A program made the translations under genes and the position numbers. A stretch of 64,000 nucleotides of DNA from Clitoria ternatea (taxonomy: Eukaryota > Streptophyta > Magnoliopsida > Fabales > Fabaceae): positions 83,778,501 to 83,842,500 of the forward strand of contig CM075674.1 in NCBI GenBank assembly GCA_037962975.1, in the 5' to 3' direction. Within the stretch, counting starts at the first letter, position 1. Each line of letters opens with the position of its first letter. Shown here piece by piece: positions 36,165-48,100 of the stretch. Below the pieces are notes generated by a model. It saw only the letters and a list, made by a program, of their open reading frames with translations. It was not told the DNA's origin and ran no database searches.

Positions 36165-38757
36165 TTAGGGGGAGATTAACTTCTCGCAACCCTAATTGTC
36201 ATGGGGAAGAATCCTTATGATTCTTCCGAGGGTTGAGTCATGTCGCTCAGAAAGGGGATCTTACTCACTATGGAAAGTGACTTTTCCTTCTCAGAGTCGT
36301 CCTCTGATTGTAGTCGCTCTGAAAAGTGAAATGAGTAATGATTCTCACCCTTCTGACGATGTGACTTTTTATTGTAGATCATAGATTTTGGTCTAGGCGA
36401 CTCAAATGGCGACTGGAGAAGGAACCTCCGGAGATCACACCATTCTAAAGACAGTAGAAGGTCTCTACAGCGTTGCTGTCTCTAGGCTGAACTGGGAAGA
36501 ACTTCAGGTTAAGTGGCCTTTCTGTTGGGTAGCTGATGAGTTTAAGAACTTGGCTTCCCGTCATGCAAATGAGGATGGATCTCGAATTCAACCAAGATTC
36601 ACACTTCATGCAGAGGAAGAAATGAAAAAGTGGTTCAGGGTGTTTGTACCACTCCCTACAGAACGGATATGCCACGTCGTGCCAAATGACCGTTCCGTAT
36701 ACATGCATGATTTCGTATTTCATTACCTCGGAGTTCGTTTTCCCCTATCCGAGCTTTAGATGGGTGTGTTAAAGTTCTTAAATTACGCACTTTCTCAACT
36801 TCATCCCAACGGTTGGGGCCTCATCCGTGCTCTAGAGGTTCTGGGCGATTATTTCAACTTTACACCTACTATAGCGATGCTGTTCTATTACACTCAGGTT
36901 GTTCGGAGGGCTAACAAGCAGGGCGGTGTTGGTCTAGTAACACTCCGAACCCTATGTTCCTTTGTGAACTTCGAATCCTACACCGATTCAGCTAAAGTTG
37001 ATGGAAAATTGTTCAAATCCTACTTTACCCAGATATCTATTAAGAAGAAGAAACCCGTCTTTTGGAAGGATAAAGAGGGTCTTAATAAATTTCCTCTGAG
37101 CTGGACTCATAAGCATTTTCTTTTAAACTCCCAAGCATATTATGCTGATCAATCCGAGCTATCCCCCGAATCGTCGAAAGTGTTATTCGCACTTGAAGCA
37201 CACACTACACGTTCTAAAGTATTTTCGTGTAGGCGTCTTTTAAGCAGTTCAAGCGGAGTTTGGGACGAATATCTACGTAATTCTCATTTTATTTCTCTTT
37301 TTCTCCTTTGTCAAATGTGTCGAGTATTTCGTAGTTGCTAATATCTTGTGTTTGTGTATGCAGGTGAAATAGAGCAGGCATCTCTGAAGATGAATAAGTT
37401 GAAGGGGTTTAAAGCGGCAGGTAAATCCGTAGCTCATGAGAATGAAATTCAGGCTAAGACTTCTGTAAAGGATTATCCTGAATTGATTATTCTGACCTCG
37501 GATGTAGAAGGGGAGATTCCGCTGGTCGAGGGCGGCTCGACTGGTGTTGGCGCAACTACGAGTCAGCCCCAAATAACTGAGAGGAGGAGAAAGATCAAGA
37601 ATGATTCTTCCGGAGGACCGTCGAAGAAACATAAACCTTCGAGGAGTCCAAAAAGGGGAAGGGCTTCAGAAGGTAAAGCTGTAGAGACCTCGGATGTAGC
37701 TGATGTTTCTTCCGGACTCCATAAGGGCATTCCTGCCGGGGTTTCTAGATCTAGTCCGATCTCCTACCCAACAACTTTATTCCTTACCCCCTTCCTCTCA
37801 TATCGGGGAACAACTCCAGCGATTCTTCCTCAGCCGCTGTATGAACTCCGGCCCACGCTTAAAACTAAAGAAATCAAGGAGGCGTGTGAGGCCGGAAAAT
37901 GGCAGTTAGCAGAACTGACTGGGATGCTTCACTCATTCAGTTTGTTAGCCGACGATGTTGACAAGGTTGATGAGTTGAGTGATAAAATAGAATAGCTCAA
38001 CCTCTCATCGGGGAAGGACAAAACCACTCTAAAATTAATGGAAGACCGCCTTGCCAAGTCTAAAGAGTTCAGGGATATTATGAATAAGGAGAACCTTAAG
38101 CTTAAAGGCATGCTCAAAGACTTGGAGGATAAACTGGTGGAGAGGGAGGAAATGCTTGGTAAATCAAAGGAAGAACTCCGTAGCAGCCAGGCTAAGCAAG
38201 TTGAGCTCGAAGATAAAAGCAAAGCTGTTGCGGAGGATTACTTTAAACAAGCCGAGGAGTGGTCCCAAAAGGAGAAGAAGTTCCTCCTTGAGATCGAGGG
38301 ACTGAAGGCTGGGAGCACGGAATCTGAAGGATCGAGTGGGGAACTATCGAGGTTGCGGGAAGAATTGGCTGTAGCAAAAGCTGAGAAGCAGGAAGCTATT
38401 GACATATGCACTCAGGCGGTTGAAGAATCCTTCGGCCTGGCTATACGCCAAGTTTTCTACCGTAACCCCACTGTGAAACTTAGCCTCTATGGCATGGATT
38501 CGTTCTATGAATTCCATAGAGGAAGGTTAGTCACAGTGGTTGATGGTCGACATGAAGATCCTCCGAAGTCCTTGTACGGTTTGCCTCCCCTTCCTGAGGG
38601 TCAAAGTATGGGACCGGATTTTGTCTTTCCTACGTCTGAGGTTGCCTCATCTGCAGAAGGTACTGAAGCTCCCGAGGGGAAGACTCTTGAGGAAATCCCA
38701 AAGGAAGGGACACAAGAGCTTGGAGCAGGGGAAGAGCAGAAAGAGACTAAAGAGTAA
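36165..38757 (+). pseudogene. Tat antisense accessory gene, copy A (transposase_28-like plus coiled coil), broken
   Basis: Oriented opposite to gag-pol. From 36406 the frame gives a domain like the 'putative gypsy-type transposon' (transposase_28) family: W-V-A-D-E-F, P-T-E-R-I-C-H, H-Y-L-G-V-R-F-P, L-H-P-N-G-W, F-N-F-T-P-T. An 87-nt intron (37277 GT to AG 37363) splits an Arg codon. Exon 2 (37364-38757) encodes a basic Lys-rich NLS-like segment, a heptad coiled coil (about 37980-38430) and a conserved tail (VRQVFYRNP, YEFHRGRLV). Damage: the N-terminus homologous to copy B (36165-36405) has several stops, TAG 36757 and TAG 37993 stand in place of Gln codons, and the natural stop is TAA 38755. 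It was probably a nuclear DNA- or chromatin-associated protein; its function in Tat elements is not established. Confidence 0.8.
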
Positions 38758-39600
38758 ATTCCCCCTCCGTAGTCTTGTTTTTGCTTATATGTAAAGTTGT
38801 GTACCAGGATCAACTCTAGTTTTGAACCGTTACATGTAATTTTGTTTTTTGTTTTCCTTCTCAATGAATGAATGAAATCCTATTCAGATATTTGTCTTGG
38901 ATGTATATATCGTCTCAGTACCTGATAGTCCATTCTGTATGACTAACCGTAGAGGTCGAATCGAAATAATTACCTTAGAAAATTAGGTAATTTTAGAACA
39001 GAAAGACATATACATGAATACTGTCCCCAAGTATAGGCGTGTTAAGGAATAGGTACCTGTTGTAGGGCGTCATCCTTAATTCTTTTGGGGAGAAAAGGAG
39101 TCGATCCGTTGTTCACAGAAGCGGTGTCACAAGACGGATGACTGATATTAATTTCTGTTATTCTCACAGGACGGTTCACAGAGTAACCTGTTGTTCAATG
39201 TGAGAGCATTGTTCTGAGCTCAGGGAACTGCACAGATACATAAAAATGATGGCTGATTGATGGGAATTTGTTCACACCAGAAGTTACATCGTCAAATTAC
39301 GGATTAGGTGATTGAGATCATCCGTCCTGGGAACATATGTTACGCCAAGAGTTACATCATCGAATCACAGAATAGGTGATTGAGATCATCCGTCCTGGTG
39401 GCATATGTTACGCCAAGAGTTACATCATCGAATCACAGAATAGGTGATTGAGATGATCCGTCCTGGGAAATGCTTCTCAATCGTAGGAGTACGGATTGAG
39501 TCTTCAATTTCATATCTGAATCCGAGTGTGGATTCATATTCATAATCAAATCTGGTATCGAAATAAGATTATCATTCTACTAGCCCCCTAGCTTATGTGA
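38758..39600. repeat. Spacer between accessory genes with 68-bp tandem repeat and internal polypurine-like tract
   Basis: A 3' end region for copy A (T-rich, like that after copy B) is followed by about three copies of a 68-bp unit (39256-39470; marker 'cgtcctgg' at 39323, 39391 and 39459). The same 'gagttacatc(a/g)tc...gagatcatccgtcctg' theme reappears once near 44885-44930. The segment ends with the internal copy of the AAGCTAGGGG tract (minus strand, about 39587-39601). Confidence 0.75.
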
Positions 39601-40292
39601 GGGATTAGTAGATTTGCTCATATAAGCTGTATCGATTGTAATATGTTTGGATACCGGCTTGTCTGTTAGAGGAGTATTTATCTAACACGTGTTAGATTTT
39701 GAAATTGTGCTGTCGTGTAAATGTCCGTTCTTGGAAAAGGATTCCGTTGTGATGGAATTCTTTAGGACGGATTATGGACAGATTCTCTGCGAGAATCCCA
39801 AAAGTGTTTGGAACTCGCGACCTTTGGTATTCGAGCAACAGTTTTAATATCTCCCATGATTGGACATTTAATGCCTTTAATCACGTGGGCGAGCCATTAT
39901 TGCGTTAAATGCGCATGTATTTATAACCGTCACAGGGAGCTTGGTGGGCCTAAAATTTGAATTTAATAGGCCCATTTAGAAGGCCCTATAACGAATCGAT
40001 GGCATTTTCGCGCCTTTGGATTCAAAATGACTATTTTGATCCACCAAAAGGGAAAGTCGTTTGAGAGTAAATGACAGGTTGTTTGAGTCGGTATTTGAGA
40101 CTCTTCGTACCCTGAAAAAAGACATATTTGGTAATTTCAGAAATCACTTCATCTTGCTTCCCTGATGAGCCTTTGCAAAAAATTTTGAGAAAACATTCCT
40201 GTTTGCCCCTGTGAATTTTGATTCACTATCCTCCTTCATTCCTAGGTAACCCTTCTCCTTCGTCTTTTCGTGTCTTCTTTTAGTTTCTTTGA

Positions 40293-42893
40293 ATGTCTAG
40301 GAGAGGTTTTAGCTCGGGCCGTGTTAACCCTAGGGGAAGAGGAGGAAGGGTCTTAACTCGAAACCCCTCAAGTCATGGTGGGAGGATCCCTGTGATCTTC
40401 CAATCGAAGCCACCTTATTCAGAGAGGGAGGCATCATCATATCCAAGGCGAAGGGTGATAATACCCTCTTCAGAATCCTCCTCTAGTGAGAGTGCTGAGA
40501 GTGCTGATTTATACCTCTCTGATGATGTGGATTTTTACCGCAGTGTAAAAGCTTTTAAGATAGCAGTAAAGAAGACAACTGGAGGAAGAACTTCTGGTGG
40601 TGAAACACCCTCTCAACGGTACATCATGAAGACAGCTTCCGGATTGTGCAATGTAGTTGCACACCGGATTGATTGGGTGAAGTTCCAACGGAAACGTCCA
40701 TTCAGCTGGGTGGCTGAGGAATTTCGTGATACACCATCCATTCATGCTCGGGAGGACGGAGCAGAGTTGGAACCGCGCTTTACTGTTTTCAAGAAGGAAA
40801 AGCATAGGGGGCGTTTTATGGTGTTGGCTCCATTTCCAACAGAACGGATATGTCATACACCGGACGAAAGGTCCATATATATGTATGACTTCCTATTTCT
40901 GAATCTGGGTGTGCGCCTCCCTTTCACAAAGTTTCAGATGGGGGTTTTGAGGTTTTTGGACTGCGCCCCTTCACAGCTTCACCCAACGGATGGGGGTTGA
41001 TCCGTTCTCTTGAAGTGCTTGGGGAGCACTTTAATTTCACACCGACGGTGGCTATGCTTTTTTATTTCTCACAAGTAGTCCGTCGTGCAAATAAAGAGAA
41101 GGGAGGAGTAAGTTTGATAACCCCCCGGACTCTCTCCAAGATCATCAACTTTGAGTCCTATACTAACTCTGCCAAAGTTGATGGTCGTTCCTTCAAATCT
41201 TATTTTACCAAGATCAGCGTTAGGCCTGAAGATCCAATTTTTTGGTTAAATGAAGATGGGATTCAAGAATTTCCTGTGGCCTGGACGCATGAGCATTTTT
41301 TGTTAACCTGCCAGGCCTATTATACTGATGAAGATGAATTGAGCCCAACTTTGATCTCTGTTCTTTCTGCTCTTCAATCATACACTGCCTCGCACAAATT
41401 TTTCTCCTACAGGCGTTTGCTAGGGTCAAAGTCCAACCGCGAGGAATATTTGCGTAATTTTTCTGTCATTTTTCATGTTCTCTCATATTATGCCTCGAAA
41501 TCTTCGATCTCTAATTGTGTTATTTGATTTTGCAGTTGAAATCGAGGCTAAGTCATCAGAGATGAACAAGTTGAAAGGGCTCAAAGCTGGAGAGAACTCC
41601 GTTGTGGCTGAGAACGACATTCAGGCAAAACGGAATTCTAAGAAGGCTACTGCTGAGACCATAACACTCACTTCGTCTGCTGGTGACGATATTCCCTTGT
41701 TGGATGGCGGATCTGATAAACCGACCCCTGATGTTATGGTTAAGAAGGGCGGAGAGAAAAGGAAAAAGGCAAAAAATGATTCCTCCAGGACCTCGGAGTC
41801 TCAACCTTCTCCCAAAAAACCAAAACTTTCTAAAGGGGCTGCTAATCCAGAGGTTTCTAAGGGAAAGAAAGTAGAAGGGCTCACTCCGGATGCCCTAGGT
41901 AGTGTGATTACCTTCGGTGCAAAACCAATAACTTCCTACTTTGTGCCCAAAGTTCCTTGCCCCCCTGATGGCAATCCTGGTCTTGCCCAATACCTTATGT
42001 ATGAGGGTCCTGTGCCTGAATGCATTCCTGAGTCTCCATACAAGCAGAAGACTCCATTAGAAAGCAAAGAAGTAACCAAAGCTTACGATGCCGGACAGAG
42101 GCACTTGGCAGAATTGTCCGGTCTTCTGAAGTCGGTTCGTAAGCTTTCAGAAGATAATGAAAGGCTTAGTAAATTGGTTGGCAAGGTTAATGACCTTAAC
42201 ATTGCTGCAGCTAGGGATAAGGCAAGCATCCTCCAACTGGAGAATAAATTAGAGGCTTCCAAAGAGGAAGGGTATAAAAAAGAAGAGGAAATTGCCAGTC
42301 TGAAATATCTTGTTAAGGACCTGAAGGTTCAGATACTTGATCAGAAGAAAGCCAATTCCGACCTCCATGCTAGCCTTTGTACAGAGAAGGAGCATTCGGC
42401 CAAATTAACGGAAGAATTGAAGGACGCCAAGGTCGTTTACTCCCAAGGAGTAGAAGACTGGTCACGTAAGGAGAAGGAGTTGCTTTTAAAGTTGGCGGGT
42501 TCGACTGACAAAGTCAAAACTTTGAAAGCGGATTTGGATGAGGCTGTAGATATGTATGACCAAGCAGTCAAGGAATCTTTCGGGCTGGCTGTTCGTCAAG
42601 TTCAATACCGGAATCCCAAAATGGAACTTAATCTGAACGGTATTGATCCGTTCTATGAGTTTCACCAAGGGAAACTGGTGGCCGTTGTTAATAATCGTCA
42701 GGAGGATCCGCCTAACACCCCGTACAAGTTTGCTCCTCTACCTGAAGGTCAGTCAATGAAACCTTCTCTCCTGAAGCCTATAAGCGAAGGAACAAGCATT
42801 AGTGCTGAAGCAACTAAGGCTACTGGTGATGGGGGAGGCAAGGCCGGAGGTAAAGGCAAAGAAAAGGACGGAGAGACGAGCCAAAAGAAATAG
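40293..42893 (+). pseudogene. Tat antisense accessory gene, copy B (transposase_28-like plus coiled coil), one frameshift
   Basis: The better preserved copy. ATG 40293 opens exon 1 with an Arg/Gly-rich basic N-terminus (RRGFSSGRVNPRGRGG), a Ser/acidic linker and then the transposase_28-like domain, with the same landmarks as copy A (FSWVAEEF, PTERICH, LGVRLPF). One base is missing near 40985 in the L-H-P-N-G-W motif, moving the frame from 3 to 2. An 82-nt intron (41454 GT to AG 41535) lies at the homologous position. Exon 2 (41536-42893) has an NLS-like KKGGEKRKKAKN segment and a KKPKLSK segment, a long coiled coil (about 42130-42560), the tail VRQVQYRNP...YEFHQGKLV, and a Lys/Gly-rich end at TAG 42891. 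About 830 residues before the break. Function unknown; the neighbours imply a role for the element rather than the host. Confidence 0.82.
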
Positions 42894-43500
42894 TGTCCTC
42901 CTTGTCTTAGTTTTTATTGATTCAAATCTGCTGTGTTCCGGGATCAGCTCCGGATTACTGAATGAATTCCTTCGTGTAATTTAACATTTGATCAATAAAA
43001 GAACAATTTGCCTTTATATGTTTGTCAGTTGAAAACAGCTTCGATAGAAGGATTGCATGTGTAATGAATCATTCCGGATTTAAGTACATAGAGTGAAGAA
43101 CGGATATTAACATATAACCTTCACTCCGGATTTGAACATGCAGGATGAAGAACGGATAGGGACATATAACTATCGTTCTCATGTATGGGCACTTTGATAG
43201 CTAAAGGCTTGGTTTGACAGAAAAGATAGAGTATCTTTTGTCAAGTATGGATAATTTGGTGTGACGAAGTCATTTTCTGGAATCACACATTTAGTATACA
43301 AGCCTGGTAAAAAGTGTACCTTGCTCCTTGAAGATCAGGCCTTTTGGTTGTAAGTACCATAATAGGGATCGCCGTTGTGAGGGAACATGCTATTGTCATG
43401 AGAACGGCTTGCAATGTTAATCTTGAGGGGAAGTGATTGTGAGAATGTTTCACTAAGAGTTCATCCCTCGAAATATTCGTTAGGCTGTTGATACTGTCCC
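42894..43500. other. 3' flank of accessory copy B
   Basis: No ORF. AATAAA at about 42993 is a likely polyadenylation signal for the plus-strand accessory transcript. The remainder is unique-looking element sequence. Confidence 0.45.
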
Positions 43501-44160
43501 CCAGTGTTGTTGGGTGATCAGTTCTGAGCGAATATTTGATTGAACAAATTCCGAGTGAAACTTCCGAGTGGAAGTTCTTCTGAGTGAGAATTTCCGAGTG
43601 AAAATTCTACTGAGTGAAGATTTCCGAGTGGAATTTTTGCTGAGTGAAGATTTCCGAGTGGAAGGATCTGAGTGATTTTTCAGTCGCATTCGGTTTTATT
43701 GTACTCATTACACTCGGAGTTCAATTCTGCCGTGGAAGACGTCCGATTTCCACGTGATGTATCACCGAGTGGATAATCTCTGAATGGGAAATCACAGAGT
43801 GAATTATTTTTCGACTTGGGGAACGGATGAGAAAAATTCTGAATGAAATACCTCTGATTCCCGCTTGATGTTGAACCGGGTGGAAGTTTTCCGAACAGGG
43901 GATCACCGAATGAGGGATTTCTGAACGGGAAGTTAGCGAGTGACTTATCTCTGACTTTTACGTTGCACGCGCCGAGTGGAGAATTTCCGAATGAAATGTT
44001 TCGGATGAAAATGTCTGAGAGGCATACCCGAGGGTGATACTCTAGGGTAAGATTTCACCGAGTGAAATTTCTCCGACTGCTTCCCGGCATGGTATCGAAT
44101 GGAGAATTTTCGAATACTTCGGGTGAATATGCTTCAGATAAGGGCGTACCCAAACGAATT
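43501..44160. repeat. CCGAGTG-type heptamer array in the Tat 3' region
   Basis: About thirty exact or near copies of CCGAGTG / CTGAGTG / CCGAATG, spaced roughly 15-25 bp, often as 'tttCCGAGTGgaa'. The same heptamer array occurs in the Tekay LTRs and, as CACTCGG, in the minus-strand gypsy LTR near 57-59 kb. Minus-strand ORFs through it (43480-43906) are repeat artefacts. Confidence 0.8.
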
Positions 44161-44264
44161 ATTCTTGAGTCGGAATTCATGAGTCGGGCTTCGAATAAAT
44201 AATGCCGACTGGAGAATTGATGACCCGGACTTTGAAATCATGAAGTTCCCAAATAAGGGACTTC

Positions 44265-44870
44265 GAAAGAGAATGTTAATCCGGAGTTCAGAATAACTTA
44301 CTTATTGTGCTTGGAGTTCGGTTCGATCCTACAGTCCAAAATTCTGATCGGGGTTCGGTTTTGATCCTACAGCCCATGTCGTATTTGGCGTTCGGTTTGG
44401 TCCTACTAACCATTCTTTAGTCGGTCTTTGGTTTTACCCATTGATGATTCTTCACCGACGTTCGGCCGGACTTACTAGTCGTACTCGGGGTTCGGTTTAA
44501 TCCTACAATCTGAGCCTTCAACACGGGGTTCAGATCAGGGCTAATCTTGAACCTACTGCGCCCGTTACTCGGGGTTCAGCGTGGTTTGGACAAGAACCAG
44601 CTTACTGCGCCCAAGCCTTCTCCGGTGTTCGGCCATACCTACTAACCGTACTTGGAGTTCGGTTTGATCCTACAATCCAAGCCTTCAACGGTGTTCAGCC
44701 AAACTTACTAACCGTACCCAGAGTTCGGTTTAATCCTACAATCTGGGCCTTTGAAAGGGGTTCGGTACAGTCTTGTGAAAAAGGTCTGATCCTACTGCGC
44801 CCTTTTCCTGGGATTCAGTATGATCCTTGCAAGAGGATCAATCCTACTATGCCCAGGTCTTCAATTGTTC
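44265..44870. repeat. Imperfect tandem repeat in the Tat 3' region
   Basis: Units of roughly 55-65 bp built on 'ggggttcggttt(g/a)atcctacaatc' alternating with 'ttcggcc...acttactaaccgtac' recur about ten times with drift. Tandem repeats in the 3' untranslated region are a known trait of Tat/Ogre elements and a suggested source of satellite DNA. Confidence 0.8.
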
Positions 44871-45121
44871 AAGCACATTCGAGGAGTTACATCGTCAACT
44901 ACAGAATTGGTAGTTGAGATCATCCGTCCTGAATATGTTTGTGCACGCCGGATAGACTGAAAATGACAGCATAAGAAAAACTCGAAGGAGTTAAGTTGAT
45001 ATATGAGATTCTTATTGAGTAAAAATAAGAATTACAATAAAAGCGTAGCTGGTATAATAATATTGGTTTCTCCGTCGAACACTCTCAAGTGAGGAGAAAA
45101 GAGTGCAGGTTGCTCCAGCAG

Positions 45122-48100
45122 CTAGCTGTAATAAATGCGCAAGTTCTGGGTATTCCATTTGTTTCGGATCGGTGTGCCATCAAGGTTTTCAAGGCGGTAA
45201 GAGCCTTTACCAGCGACCTCGGATACCCTGTAAGGGCCCTCCCAGTTCGGGGCTAATTTGCCTTGATGAGCAAATTTGTTTCCCACACTTGCTTTCCTCA
45301 AAACCAAATCCCCGATGTTGAAAGTCCTTGATTGGACTCGTTTGTTATATCGAAGGGCAGCTTTGGCTTTGATGGCTTGATCTCTAATGAATGTAACCTC
45401 TTTGAGCTCTTGTATGACATCTATTTCTGATGCCAAGTTAGCGTTGTTGCTTTCTTCAGAGAAATACTTGACCCTAGTAGAAGCAATTTGCAGTTCTACA
45501 GGTATCATTGCCTCCACCCCGTAGGTCAGGCGATACAGGGATTCATTGGTGGAAGAATGAGGCGTTGTTCGATATGCCCAGAGGACGTGGCACAACTGAT
45601 CTGTCCATCCGCCCTTGGCCTCACCTAGACATTTCTTTAGTCCTTTCAGCACCTCCCTGTTGGCCACTTCAGCTTGGCCATTGGTTTGGGGATGTTCAAC
45701 GGAGGAAAATATCTGGGCTATTCCTAACCCTTCGAGTAAATCTGTGAATTTCCTGTCCGTGAATTGAGTGCCATTGTCTGTGATAACCCGTGCTGGGACT
45801 CTGAATCGTGTTATAATATTTTCATACATAAAACGACGAGTTTGGGCTGAAGTTATGTGCACCACTGGCTCTGCTTCAATCCACTTAGTGAAATAATCAA
45901 CCCCTACAATGAGGTATTTGATGCCTCCAGGGGCAGTTGGGAAAGGGCCCAAAATATCCAAACCCCATTGGTAGAACAGCCATGGAACAGCGGATGTGAA
46001 GAGTTCTTCTGCCGGTGTGTGGTGAAGATTAGAGAATTTTTGGCAGGCGTCGTATTTCTGGACGAAGTCAATGGAATCCTGCTTTATCGTGGGCCACCAG
46101 TATCTCGCCCTAAGGATTTTTCTCATCAGACTTCTTCCTCCGGCGTGGTGCCCACATTGTCCTTCGTGCACTTCTTCCATCACTCCTTGTACCTCATCTT
46201 CTTTTAAACAGATTAAGTAAGGTACTGAAAGTGCCCTTCTGTAAAGGTTGCCATCAATCATAGTAAAGTATGATAATTCTCTTCTTATTCTTTTCTTTTC
46301 CTTCTCATCAGTGGGCAACTGCCCATCGGCCAAATAACGGATGTAGGGGGCCATCCATGTGTCACCGTAAAGGGAATTGGTCATTGTGGCGTTTAGTGAA
46401 GGGAAAAGAGGAATGCTGGGTGATGTCAGAGTGCTTTGGACCAACGTTGTGGTGCTACCAGGTCGTTTGGTGCTTGCCAACCTGGAGAGTATATCCGCTC
46501 TTGTATTCTCTTCGCGTGGAACGTGCTTAAATTCTATCTTTGAGAATTTTTCTCTCAACTCGTTGACGCAGTTTAAGTATAATTGGAGTTGAGGCTCACG
46601 GGCTTGATAATCTCCCAAGATCTGTGAAATCACAAGCTGTGAGTCACTGCAGAGCGTTGCCTCAGAGGCTCCAATGTCAATCACAGCTCGTAGTCCGGCC
46701 AAGCAAGCTTTGTATTTAGCTTGGTTGTTGGAAGTTTTGAAATTAAAACGAAAGGAGATCTCCAAGTGTACTCCATCGTCACTTTCAAGAACTACCCCTG
46801 CACCAGAGCCCTTCTGATTTGATGAACCATCAACGTAGATGGTCCAATGAACGCGAGGTATAGCTAGATCTATCCCTGTCATTTCCACAATAAAATCTAC
46901 CAGGACCTGAGCTTTAATAGCGCCTCGAGGTTCATAGGATACATCAAACTCTGAGAGTTCAATAGACCACTTAATCATCCTACCAGCGAGGTCAGGTTTG
47001 ATTAACACAGAGCGGTGTGGAAGGTCCGTTCTTACCAAGATTGGATGTGCATGAAAGTACGGTCGTAGCCGTCGAGAGGCCCAAACAACAGCTAGGGCGG
47101 CCTTTTCAATTTTTTGATACCGGATCTCAGCACCTTGTAAGGCTTTGCTGGTGAAATAGACCGGTCTTTGTCCATCAGGAGTTTCCTTTACTAAGGCTAC
47201 GCCCAAAGCTTCATCTGAAATAGCCAAGTATAGGATAAGCGTGTCCTCGGGGTCAGGCTTTTCTAGAATAGGAGGTTTGGACAACACCTCTTTAAGCTCT
47301 TGAAATGCTTGCTCTTGTTCCTGTCCCCATTCGAATTTCTTGGACTTTTTCAGTACTTTATACAAAGGAAGTGACCTGTGAGCCATCTTTGGCATAAACC
47401 GTGCCAAGGCTGCTACTTTGCCATTCAGGGATTGGACTTCCCTCAGATTTTTAGGGCTTTGCATGTTAAGAATCGTTTGGCATTTCCCTGGATTGGCCTT
47501 AATACCGCGTTGAGTCAACATGAAACCCAAAAACTTCCCAGCTGGGACAGCGAAGGTGCATTTCAATAGGTTTAACCTCATGTTAAATTCCCTCAAACGG
47601 GTAAACACTTGGTGTAGGTTGTCAATATGATCACCTCCAACCGGTGTTTTGGCTATGATGTCGTTGATGTACACTTCGACAAGCTTGGTGTGCATGCCCT
47701 CAATCACCTTGTTGATCATGCGCTGGTATGTAGCCCCAGCATTTTTCAGGCCAAAGGGCATAACTGTGTAGCAAAAGACACCACGATCATTTACAAAAGC
47801 TGTCTTCTCCTAATCCTCTTCGCACATCGGAATTTGGTTGTAACCTGAGTACGCGTCCATGAAGCTAAAGTACTGATAACCAGAGGAATCGTCTACCATG
47901 CGATCTATATTAGGAAGAGGATAAGGATCCTTCGGACAGCAACGATTAAGGTCCACATAGTCAATGCACATTCTCCATTTGCCATTAGCTTTCCGGACCA
48001 TTACTACATTAGAAAGCCAAGAGGAATAACGGATTTCCCTGATAAATCCGGCCTTTAGCAATTCCTCGGTTTGTTGGCAAGCTGCTTTCTGCTTCTCTGG

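Noticed and set aside
43480..43906. Arg/Ser-rich minus ORFs
   Set aside because: Repeat artefact of the CCGAGTG array.
45103..47848. Plus-strand ORFs across the Tat pol
   Set aside because: Shadows of the long minus-strand frame, which carries all the pol domains.
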